Shown one piece after another: positions 1-10,500 of a stretch of DNA of 64,000 nucleotides (position 1 is the stretch's first letter; each line of letters opens with the position of its first letter). The stretch lies in contig NZ_JBHEBG010000008.1 in NCBI RefSeq assembly GCF_046557915.1, positions 28,069 to 92,068 of the forward strand, given 5' to 3'. Source of the DNA: JBHEBG01 sp046557915. GTDB lineage: Bacteria > Bacteroidota > Bacteroidia > Flavobacteriales > Flavobacteriaceae. The translations under genes were made by a program, and so were the position numbers. The notes beneath the pieces are model-generated. The model searched no databases. It saw only the letters and a list, made by a program, of their open reading frames with translations, and had not been told where the DNA came from.

Positions 1-3000
1 CGAGGTTGTATCGAACACTTCGTTTTTAAACCATACATTAAGTTTTATGAGCCTTCCTATAAGATCTTGGAGCGGCCTGAGGGAAGTCCGCCCTTGGAGT
101 ATGTTAGAAAGCAGACTGCTATTTGTGCTATCTTCAAACCTGTAATTAACCAGGGCCGCAAGATCTAAAATCTTCTGGACCGATGTACCTAGTTTACCGG
201 CAATTAAATGAGGGACTAAAGTGCTGCTGTGATATGCCTTAACGGACGTCTTAGCAACCTCTTCTGTTATAGGGATGGAAGGAGGAATCACCATAGGAGA
301 TTCCAAACTTGCCTCTGCTTCAAACCAGTATATTCTTTCGCTTGAAACTTTTTCAAACAACGCGCCGTTTTCTATAAAAATTTCACGCGATTGTTCCAGC
401 AATATGCTAGCAATCCCAACAAACGCTCGGTCAGTAATTTCAGGAGCGCCGGATTGGATGCTTCGAGCCACCTTGTGTAGTAGTGTAGTATAGAGCGCTA
501 CTCTATCTTCTGGGCTTAGCGATGACCAAATTGTTGCCGGAAAAGAAAGACCCAGTAGGGCTGGATCACTTTTCACCGCAGGGAACAAATCATACTGATC
601 TGTTGTACCGGTTATAGGCCTAAAGATTCCGGGGTTTGCTTGTAAAATTGCATTTGAATCTGAACTAGATGTTCCGGAAACATTTGTCAGAATTTCGGAA
701 GGTATCTGGCTGATTGATTCGGTGATTAGATCAGCAATGCTTTCCAGGGCTAATCCAATTATCTGGAGTAGTTGCTCGGCAGAAAGAGTAGTTAAAATAG
801 GTGATGGAATCGTAATATTATAAAAGCCTGGATCTAAAGCAGCAGAAGCTATTCTGTACGTTTGCAAATCTGCAGGAATGAAAATGGTATCATTTGCCTC
901 AATAATACTTTTAGATTGTTCTTCGGATATTCCCTCGTAGGCAAACAGCGTATCAGTAAACAATAAATTCTGATTCTTTTGTACATCTAACCAAAGTTCA
1001 TAAGCCAAAACTTCTGGATCTTGATCTGCTGTATCTGTAGGAAGCGATCCTTCTAGAATAAGAGACAATTCGGCCAAATTATAGCCGCTTTTCTTGTACC
1101 AATTGATGGTATCGATCAGCGCTGTAATGTCATCAGAATGGCCTAAATAGGGTGTTGCTATATCGGGAGTTATCGTTATAAGAAAAAACAACTCGGAAAC
1201 CTCTAATTCATACCGTTTCGACATGAATGCATGTTTGAACAGCATGGACAAATTCTCAATCGTAATTTTGATAGTGCCTTCGGAGGCCCCGGTTGGCGCT
1301 TCCAGGTGGTCTTTAAGCGCCGCTAGCAGCGAAAAAAGTTCCTCATCATTTAGCGCAAGACCTGCAAGCATCCGATGTAATGTCGCATCAGAACTTGATG
1401 AAGTCCCGTGGGCGGGATGTCTAAAAGTTAAGGTACTCCTTGAATCAAGATCTTCACTAATCCATCTATCGGACTCGTTGGTCACGAATGCTTCAAGATT
1501 GAATCTTTTGTCAAAGAACGAAGGACTTCCTTTTGTTGGAAATTGGTTTATCAAAGAGCAAAGATGATCTACATCTGTTTTAAGGGTTTTTTGAAGATCA
1601 ACGAATTGTACTATTTCGTCTGGAAATAACCGGATTTGCTCGCTGTCTGGTAGCCCTTTTGAAAGATGTAAATGCTCCACAACGCTATCGAGCTCATTCA
1701 TACTCCAATTCAATGATCTCCAGAGACGAATAAATCGATGCATTCTATCTAAGTGCCCCACGGATACTCGAGCATATTCCTTATTTATTTCCAGGCTACC
1801 GCCTTCTCTTCTTGCTTCTATAAGAACTTCTTGCGGCGGACTATTCTTAACAAAGTAAGTATTGATTAGCGTTGAAAATTCTTTTCGTGTTAACCTCATT
1901 ACAGAGAGGAGCTCCTGGACATCAAGTAAAGGAATTCCTGTCCCAGTGGTAATCCCGTAAAGAAGTCTTATAAATTCTAAATTATCTGCCCGCGGATTCA
2001 GTATCAAGTTGTATTCCTTGGATGATACTTCTAATTGAGCCTGGGGCAAAACATTGTGTGTATCTTCCACTCCACTTAGCCATGCCTTGGCAATTGAATA
2101 TCTGCTGATGGGGAAATGTTGCAAATACGTCTCGAGCATGGAGAGCGCAAGATGAAAAGGTTGATCAAAACTATTTATTAATAATGCGTCATCAGTTTCT
2201 GCCTCATGACTTAAAAGCTCATAAACATAATTTACTATTTGGTTCCTGTCTCCCGGTAACTCAGAATGAATAATATCCCCGTTATCTTGAGAGTACATAA
2301 AGTTCTCGAGAACTTCATTTATGATTTTTAAATAAGGTTCTAGCTTGTGCGTATTCTCACAATTTAAAACCAAGCCTGACCACAGATCTGGCCTTCTTCT
2401 CATCGGACTTAATATATGATGTCTACTTCCATCGACATCTTCCCCCGGAAAGTAGGTATTCATAACTTTCTTCTGAAGGAAGTCCATTAAGTCTACGAAG
2501 TAAGCCGCCGGGCTAATAATAGAGGCACAATGCTTGCACTTGCAAAAATCAGTTTCTCCGAAAAAACTCTCATACCCATCAAAGCGTCTTAAGTAATTAT
2601 CGGCCTCTGCACTTATGGCAAAAACGGCACTGTTCGTTAAAGGACTATTTTTTACATCCATTACATTCCCCAGTGCAATATTTAGATTAAACGCTTGCAA
2701 TTGAGATCTATCAAAATACTTTTTAGCCAACTGTTCGTTGAAACCGGTACGTTGCCGGAAATCGGCTAGACCATCTATAGCAATTTCAAAACCCGTGGTA
2801 TAACCAAGGCTTTTTAATTCAAAGGTGTGTGTAGCATCCTTAGTGATATTATAAAGACTCTTGTTTGTCCTCAGTTCCCTCATCACCGTCTGTTGATCTT
2901 GCTCATTAAATCCACTAAAATCCAGACTGGTAACCGTAACACCTTCGGGATCCAGGTCTCCGGTCAAAAAATTAAAACTATTGTTCGCCCTGTAAAAGCG

Positions 3001-4494
3001 GTTCATAAGGCGTCTGGTAGCAGGTTGTTCCATGCTTGCCATGCGTGCCTTGAATACAGCTTCGGGAAATGTTAGTTCTACCTGTTTTTGCCTCAGTCTG
3101 GCTTCCCTTTCTAAGGCATTGTCATCGTCCGTTACCTGAGCGTCCTCCAAAGCAGTTCGCCAATCTTGCACATCCAATTTCGCCAGGTCTACTAATTTTG
3201 AAGTCGGTTTTTTTGGATTTCGGTTTTTAATGGCCCGGGCCAGAGGCATATTGCCTTGCACCAATGTAAACAGACCTGCATTGAATTGCAGGGTTTGTCC
3301 TTGTTTTTTGGTAATTGTCTTAGCTTCTACCAGCTGAGCAATTCGATTGGGCTCCAGATTTAAGGGCGTTAGATTATGGTCTAACAAAGTTTCTGTAAGG
3401 GTGTCTTTGAACTGAGCCAATTCTGCAATCTTAAAAACGTCGGCTTGATGGCGATCAACTGCTAGTAAAGGATTCTCTTTTATGGCTAGCTCGGGTTGAA
3501 TTAATTCGTCTAAATTCTTGGGACCATCCCATTGTTTCAATCGGCTCAGCCCTTCTTCCTTAACAGAAACCGGAAAGGAGGTCTTCTCCAGGGCTTCGGA
3601 GAGATAATCAACCGTATTGTGCTTTGAATCAACTAAACCACTGAGATCCAGACTCTCAGCAAAATAGGTGAGCTCGCTTGTGCCAGAACTAAAAAAGCGA
3701 GCGGTGGTCTGGGCTAATTGATTCTGTGCCTTTAAGACCAAATGCTTGTATAGCTTGGGTTGCTTTTTTTTAAGGGATTTAGGGGGTAGGTCTGCATGGG
3801 CCGACAAATCTTGTAGCAGGCTTTTCGAAGCTCTTGGAGAAGGTATAAAAGGTGTGGGCGCTTCTTTAATTAAGATCTCGATCCCACTCCTATGCTTTAC
3901 ATTTTTTATGGGTCTTCGTTCGGTACTATGGATCATGTTTTCTCCGCGATAAATGCGGAAGAAAACATCGGGCCAATAATCGGTTGGATCGTCTCTGAAT
4001 CGGGAGGGTTCATACGAGATCACAAAAGCGCCGCTAGCATCTGAAATAGCAACACCCAACTGGTCGCTGATCTTTTTGTCTTTGTCCCAGGCCTCTACTT
4101 TGAGATCTTGTACAGGTTGTTTGTTGTTTTGACGTAACACATTTCCCGAAAGTGTATACAAGCCTTCTTCTGTGGGACTCACCTCAATTTCCTTATCCAA
4201 AGTAATGGTAACCTTAGCAAGTTCTTTGACATTTTTAATGGGTTTATTCTCTGTGCTGTGAATCACCCGATCTCCCTGGTACACCAGAAAGAACACATCC
4301 GGTAGGTTGTCTTCTACCCCATCAAAAAAACGATCCTCTCCAAAACGGATGGTAAACTTTCCTTGGGCATCCGTATAAGCTGTTCCCAGATGGTCACTTA
4401 CGTTTTTGTCTTTGTCCCAGGCAGAGATTTTAAAATTTGCATAAGGTAAACCTTTAGGGGCTTGTAATGTTCCTTTGATGAAATATGTTGACAT
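1..4494 (-). CDS. Tc toxin A-component-like protein (TcA/VRP1 family), 3' end outside the window
   Basis: The frame stays open from the ATG at 4494 to the left edge, giving 1498 codons of an incomplete protein. Residues about 1-190 hold two similar beta-rich modules of roughly 100 residues, each with a 'WDKDK..SD.LG.A..D..G.F' pattern; they look like transthyretin-like domains. Further in, C651, C653, H655 and C656 form a CxCxHC cluster followed by 'SPAAYFVDLMDFL', the signature of VRP1/TcA proteins (usual form CxCxHCxSxxSPAAYLVDLLxFL). TcA subunits form the pentameric pore and receptor-binding part of insecticidal toxin complexes; the pore and C-terminal regions would lie beyond the window. 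No signal peptide is visible, as in other TcA proteins. The gene lies 102 nt downstream of the TcB-TcC gene on the same strand, so the two are probably co-transcribed. The family call is firm; target host and function are inference. Confidence 0.85.
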   Translation of the reverse strand, partial: MSTYFIKGTLQAPKGLPYANFKISAWDKDKNVSDHLGTAYTDAQGKFTIRFGEDRFFDGVEDNLPDVFFLVYQGDRVIHSTENKPIKNVKELAKVTITLDKEIEVSPTEEGLYTLSGNVLRQNNKQPVQDLKVEAWDKDKKISDQLGVAISDASGAFVISYEPSRFRDDPTDYWPDVFFRIYRGENMIHSTERRPIKNVKHRSGIEILIKEAPTPFIPSPRASKSLLQDLSAHADLPPKSLKKKQPKLYKHLVLKAQNQLAQTTARFFSSGTSELTYFAESLDLSGLVDSKHNTVDYLSEALEKTSFPVSVKEEGLSRLKQWDGPKNLDELIQPELAIKENPLLAVDRHQADVFKIAELAQFKDTLTETLLDHNLTPLNLEPNRIAQLVEAKTITKKQGQTLQFNAGLFTLVQGNMPLARAIKNRNPKKPTSKLVDLAKLDVQDWRTALEDAQVTDDDNALEREARLRQKQVELTFPEAVFKARMASMEQPATRRLMNRFYRANNSFNFLTGDLDPEGVTVTSLDFSGFNEQDQQTVMRELRTNKSLYNITKDATHTFELKSLGYTTGFEIAIDGLADFRQRTGFNEQLAKKYFDRSQLQAFNLNIALGNVMDVKNSPLTNSAVFAISAEADNYLRRFDGYESFFGETDFCKCKHCASIISPAAYFVDLMDFLQKKVMNTYFPGEDVDGSRHHILSPMRRRPDLWSGLVLNCENTHKLEPYLKIINEVLENFMYSQDNGDIIHSELPGDRNQIVNYVYELLSHEAETDDALLINSFDQPFHLALSMLETYLQHFPISRYSIAKAWLSGVEDTHNVLPQAQLEVSSKEYNLILNPRADNLEFIRLLYGITTGTGIPLLDVQELLSVMRLTRKEFSTLINTYFVKNSPPQEVLIEARREGGSLEINKEYARVSVGHLDRMHRFIRLWRSLNWSMNELDSVVEHLHLSKGLPDSEQIRLFPDEIVQFVDLQKTLKTDVDHLCSLINQFPTKGSPSFFDKRFNLEAFVTNESDRWISEDLDSRSTLTFRHPAHGTSSSSDATLHRMLAGLALNDEELFSLLAALKDHLEAPTGASEGTIKITIENLSMLFKHAFMSKRYELEVSELFFLITITPDIATPYLGHSDDITALIDTINWYKKSGYNLAELSLILEGSLPTDTADQDPEVLAYELWLDVQKNQNLLFTDTLFAYEGISEEQSKSIIEANDTIFIPADLQTYRIASAALDPGFYNITIPSPILTTLSAEQLLQIIGLALESIADLITESISQIPSEILTNVSGTSSSDSNAILQANPGIFRPITGTTDQYDLFPAVKSDPALLGLSFPATIWSSLSPEDRVALYTTLLHKVARSIQSGAPEITDRAFVGIASILLEQSREIFIENGALFEKVSSERIYWFEAEASLESPMVIPPSIPITEEVAKTSVKAYHSSTLVPHLIAGKLGTSVQKILDLAALVNYRFEDSTNSSLLSNILQGRTSLRPLQDLIGRLIKLNVWFKNEVFDTTS

Positions 4495-4596
4495 AATTTT
4501 AATTAATTAGAGACTATTGCCGTTAATCGAGTTATATGTTTTATTACCTACTTTCTTCTGAGTTTTGAGAATTGAAGCCTTCCTTCAAAAATTTGA

Positions 4597-7500
4597 TTAT
4601 GTTCTTTTCTTACCTTTTGGTCTAACTGGGACTTGGAGACTCGGATTCTGGTCATTCCAAGCTCTCCTTCTATCTGCCAAAGCGCGCTCACGTGAAGACC
4701 AACTTCTGTTGCCTTTAGCTGTTTGAGGAACGACACGAACTCTCCGACCAGCCGGCGATAATACGTGAGCATGACCAATATCATGCCCCACATGTACGTC
4801 TTTACCGGTTGCTCCCGGAATTGGAGGTCCATCCACGGTACCATATATTCTTGCGAGGCGTTGATGCTCTGCTCTAAGTGCAGAACTAATGCCATCAGAT
4901 GTGTCTCCAGGAGTAATTTGATGTCTTATCAAACCGCCAAGCCAAGAATGAAACAAGGGTTCTCCATTGGCATCTAATGGGAGATTTCTGGGATTATCAG
5001 GAAGTTCGAGGAAAAGCACCTCTGGGGGTGGTAATTCTGTTTGAGTTTGATTCGGTGTTTGATTGCTTCCCACAGATCGTCCACCGTAAAGATCCAATCC
5101 TCCGGAAATCCCAAGGCTAATCCCACCAGAAATTACACCTGTTGTCAATACTCTTTCCACATCAAATTCATCTTCAAAAATTGCTTGCCTTAAAGCCTCC
5201 GTGCCGCCTCCTTCAAGTGCACCGGAAGTAAAATATCCGGCACCTCTTGTAATGAAATTTGACCCTATTCTGTTGCTGAGACTAGCTATGATAGTTTGTC
5301 CTCTTGATGCACTTCCAGCCAATACTGCACTCCTAGCGCCGCTAGCATATCCGCCCAACCCCGCAGTAAAACCTCCAGTTACTAATCCTACCGCTCCCGA
5401 AAACAAAGTTTGTTCAAAATCATAATCCTCAAGAGTTAGCTGATCACTAACGGCTATGGTCAATAATTGTGAGGTAGCATCAGCTAGTAGCCCACTGGCT
5501 AGTCCAGCAACGGCTCCAGCGATAACTAGTTGACCAATGGTAGCAGTCGCCGCGGTAACACCCATAACCGCCAAAGCAGCACCAAAAGTTACTATCGTAA
5601 CAGCAATAGCGACTATTGCAACCGCAACAACAATAAGAGCAGTTTGCCACCATGCCAGATCTTCAGGAGTTTCTCCACCAGCTTGTCCATTTGAAGTACC
5701 TTCCATACTTCCGTTGGGATCACCATTTCCAACGGGCAGCTCACTATTAACCGCTTCAGGGCCTAAAGCTGTCCCATTGGGATTTCCCTGTAAAGCTGCA
5801 TCCGGATTAGGAATTCCCTGCTGAGCAGGAAGACCCTCATTTTCTGGTCTATTTTCCCCTATCGGTACATCAACCTCTTGGTTTTCCTGGTTTGTACGCC
5901 CAGTTCCGGTTCCACCCGTTCTTCCACCCGGCCGGCCATTTCGTCCAGAATTTCCTTGTCCAGATCCTCTTCTTCTTTGAGAACCATCTCCTCCGCCTCC
6001 GGAACCTGAACCACCCCCTTGCCCATTTCCAGTATCGTCTGAACCATTCGTTCCATCTCCAGACTGACTTCCAGATGTATCTCCAGAACCGGAACCTTCA
6101 TCTTCTTCAGAATTTGCCCCACCTTCTCCCTGGCCACCTAAGCCCTCTGGGACAATCATGCCCGCATTCACAAGAGCTTCTTCCAGTTCCCGCTCAACAT
6201 CTTCGATAATTTGTTCAGAGGTTCTCTCGGGAACCGCTAGGGCTAAGTTTTGACTGTTTTCAATAGCGGTACGTGCCTCCGCTCCTAGTAATAATTGCCC
6301 TTCTGGAGTGAGTGCTATCGCACCGTTCGGATTTACAGATCTAAAATTATTGACAGCCTCCCTTTGAGTCTCACTTAGGCTATTCCAAAGTTGAGAATAA
6401 GGTATGGGGGTCACTCTTCTATTTTCACTACTCTGTAATCCATCAGGGTCCACATTACTCAAAGGATTATTATGCACAAACTGATACACATTCAATCCAT
6501 CCTCCGGCCCAATAGGATCCGGGTTCATCCAGCGACAAAGCCAGGGTGCATAGTAACGGAAACCGTAATAGTAAAGCTTGGTCACATCATCGCGCTCCTT
6601 CCCTGAATAGCGGTAGTCTTTTGCACGAACATCGCGTAATGCTTCCCCAAACAAGAAGGAAGAGCCTCCAAAGGCAAAGTATTCCTCGTAATTGATAATT
6701 TCTCCCCGCTCTCCCAGCTCAAAAGCGGCAGAGCCCAAATGACAATTCAAATGGTAATATACTTTTCTTTCTGTAAGATCGGTTGTTTCCCTTCCTCGCG
6801 TATCGCGCGTCCAATGATGTACAAGAGCCACACGTTGCCTGCCATCGTTAATATCCGAGGTAAACCGTTCGAGCAAGACCGAAGCCCCAGTCCGAACCCG
6901 TTTTATTTCGCAACCGTCTAAGTAAATCTTCTCTGTAACTTCTAGCGATCCGTTATCTAAGCGATGGCTCACCTTTCTGACCCTTTGCCCATCGCCTCCA
7001 TATACATAGTATTCCTCATCGTGTTCCCCACTGGGGCGTTCAATGACCATGGCCCTTTGAAGTTGGTTTTGGTAATTCCAATAGATGGCCCTAAGATGTG
7101 GAAGGTATTCTAAATTGCCATTTTCGTCAAAGTGTTCTTCGGGTCGCGGTTCTGGATTTCCTCTTAAATCTCGGTTGTCCATAGAGCGATTAGAACTTCT
7201 GGAAATCCAAAAATCCCGGCGCCAACGGAATACATCTGAAGGCCTAGAGCCAGCGCTTTGAACCATGCTCTCCATATTACCGTTGAGGTCGTACCGGTAG
7301 GTCCGGGTATAGGTCTGAAGCTGGTCTAAATTGCCCAGGTTTAGGTGTCGGGTTCCTTTGATAAAACCAGGTGCCTCAAAACCATGCGCATGATCCGTTC
7401 GCTGCATAGCCTGATGTGTGCGCCCTTGAGCTTCAATCAGCTGGTAAAAAGCGTCGTACGTATAGGTATTGACTCTTGCCGAAGTAAATAAGGCATTGGC

Positions 7501-10500
7501 TTGGGGCTGTGCGGTATCTCGAAGCTGGGTGATGTTGCCCACTGCATCGTACGTATATTGAATGTTTTGATATTGTCTTGAGGGAGCAGATGAGCCCGCC
7601 GGGATGTAGCTTCGCTTTCTAGTCAGGCGAAAACTCAAAGGATCATATTCGTAGCGCTGTACCAGGTTGTTACCGTAAGTAGTCATCAAAGATTGACCCC
7701 TGGCGTTATAACTGCTTCCGGTAACTATAGGCTTATCTATCCATTCTCCATCGACAGTACTTACTAATAATTGTTCCAAAGCCCCGCTTAAGGAATAGCT
7801 AAACCGGCGTATAGTATCGTCCGGAAATCGTTGCTCTACGGTACCTCCCAGCGCATTGTAACGCAATTGAGAAACAAAAGGCGAATCGGCTGTCCAAATC
7901 GGGGAGCTCGCCGTTGACCAGTTCATCATTCGCGTGTAGTCATCAAGGAGGCTACGTTCTTTTCGCAACACGTTCCCGATAATGTCGTAGCCCGAGATGC
8001 GTGTGAGACCGGCCTGATCATAATGTTCCACCAGCTTTCCAAACTGATTGCGGCTAGCTGCATCTGTAACCGACGGATCTTCTCCATAAATAAAGCGCTC
8101 TGTAATATGATCCAAATCTGGTGGCCCTTCAACTTGTTTTTGCACTACGCGCCCCCAACTATCAAAGGTGATCTGCTGGTGCATTCCCCGGGCGTCCCAC
8201 AAATTGGTAGCAAGATCCAGTGCATTCATAAATTGCCACTTGGGTCCGGAATCCATGCTTTCCTCATAAAAAAGACGGCTCTGCATATCAAGGACATATC
8301 TAAAGGCCGGTAATTCTCGCGCATCCCTAAGTTCAATTGGGTTTCCAAGAACATCGTAAACGGTTTTGTTGGTACGAACTTCCCCGCCCAGGCCTTCTTC
8401 TTCCGTCATGAAGGTTCTTCCCAACCCATCTGTATGAGCTGTTATTCCGGTGTTCCTATGTGCTAATGACTTTTGTAAGGCTTCCCATTCAGGACTATCT
8501 TCAGCATGTTCCGTTTCAATTCTGGTTTCGTACAAACTTCCTTCTACCCAATCATTGGCATCTAATTGTCTGGTATACCAAGCGGCATAGTCGTTTCGGT
8601 TTCGGGTCCCATCCGGAAAGAAAATAGCCTTCTGCCTTCCTACCGCGTCATAGGTAGTCAGGGAGGCTTGCCCGAACGTATCTACGACTTCATTTGAAAC
8701 ATAATCGACGGAAGTAATGAAGTAAGGTTCGTATTGCTTAACCCCCTCCTGCTTATTGTTGAAAACAACATGGCCAGACGTTCTCCATCTGTTGGAGCCT
8801 GTTGTAAGTAATTCTGGTTCTCCTCCGGGATCCAACAGAATCCTGCCTCCCTCATATTGAACAGTGGCTTCTCCGCCTTCTACAAGGGTCTTCGTTTGAA
8901 TCACCCTTCCGAAACCATCGAGGTAAGACACTGCTACTTGAACAGTTCCATTCTCAAGGTAGTTCCCTTGCCCATCGTAGACCCAATCTTCTCGCGCAAG
9001 TTGTACACTTCGTAAAGGCAGGCTATGGCGTTGCCAACTATCTAATTCATAATAAAAATAAGTGGCACACTGCCGAAGGTAATTGTTGGGAGAATCAATG
9101 ATCTCACCAAACTCCAGAGTGGAAGGTTCGATATAATCTGAAAGCGAACGGTGACCCATTCTTTGAACAGTTCCCGATTCGGACAAAATATTGCCATGAA
9201 CAGAGGACAACAGCACAATACCAAACGGGTCGTATTGAACCTCAGAAACATTCTGATTACTATCTTCTAACCAATAAGGAGCAATAAGGTTATAATCAAT
9301 TTGAGCAGCGACCCGATTTCTGGCCACTTCTACCCTCCTTTCATTTACTAAAATAGCCTCCGAACTTATTAGGGCTAAGGAGTAAGTATCATACTGATAT
9401 GCTGTCCTTCCGCCATTTACCTGTTCTTCTGCTATGGGTAAATAAAATCTATCCGCTCCGAGAAACTCAGTAACCGCGGTAGGTTGCCACCACAAACCGT
9501 CATGAGACAAATAATACCCTTCGGAAAGCATGCCGGATGCTAATCGAGGACCTAGCGTCTCATCCAAAAAGTCATTATTAAAACAGGCTATTTCCTGGTG
9601 ATGAAGTAGAATTTTATCACCTACTTCTTCAAAGGGCAACACAGCTGTTAAAGCAGTATTCCAATAGTAGTTTTTAACCCACTGCAATACTCTTGCTTGT
9701 TCGGCCCGGTCAAAGGATGCATTAAAGGAGATTGGGCGGTCTAAGGCCGTGTCCAGTAGGGCCTCCATATCTTCATACGAATACAAGAGTCCTTCCGGAG
9801 GGGGGTTTTCATGGTGAATCTCCAATATCTTTCTATCCCATTCTATACCTAGCTCATAGCGGTCTTGCGAATCAAAATGATCTACATTTACTTGAGTTGC
9901 CGTAAGATGAAATTGTTCCTGTTCTGGCAGCGCATCTGAGTGTATCCTTGGATACGCTACAGAAGCCTGAATAAATGGTATTCCATAAGCATCTACCTCC
10001 TTGGTGAAAGCATGGGATATACGGGGATCACTAGGATCTTCTTCGAATAGAATTTCAAGCTGCTCTCGTTGAAAAAAAGTATAGCAGGCATCATGTTTTG
10101 CCTTTCCGGGTTGTAATCTTCGAATAGCAAAAGCAGCTTGCGCTATCTGGAAGGGGTGTTCTTTGCGCCCTTCTTGGGTTACCCCATACGTTTCACTGCG
10201 AACCACTTGACCCGCCAAACTTTGGATAGCATCAAAATATTCCTCGGGACCTAGTGTATCGATCTCTTCTATCTTAAAATCACGAAGCTGAGTACCAAAG
10301 GTGTCTCCGCGATAATATCCTTTAGTTCTTTCTTTTTGCCACCCCACTGCTCCGTTATGATACCATGTTCTAACGCAAACCGGATCACTGAATTCAGCCT
10401 CAGGTACGGTTGAATCGCCCAGGTAAACATCAGAATCATATTGATCGACCAAACAAAATCCCCGGAAAGTTCTTTCTTCTCCATCAAAAAACCCATCACG

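Noticed and set aside
275..3952. Several plus-strand open frames of 60-115 codons opposite the TcA gene.
   Set aside because: They overlap a continuous 1498-codon minus-strand gene with recognisable family motifs and show none themselves.
4548..4895. A 115-codon minus-strand frame at the end of the TcB-TcC gene as a possible immunity gene.
   Set aside because: It overlaps the toxin end in another frame, has no start context and no sensible composition. Tc toxins also do not normally carry immunity genes.
5201..6209. Plus-strand open frames rich in Ala, Pro or His/Phe/Leu opposite the toxin tail.
   Set aside because: They are antisense shadows of the Gly/Ser-rich linker and hydrophobic region of the TcB-TcC protein.
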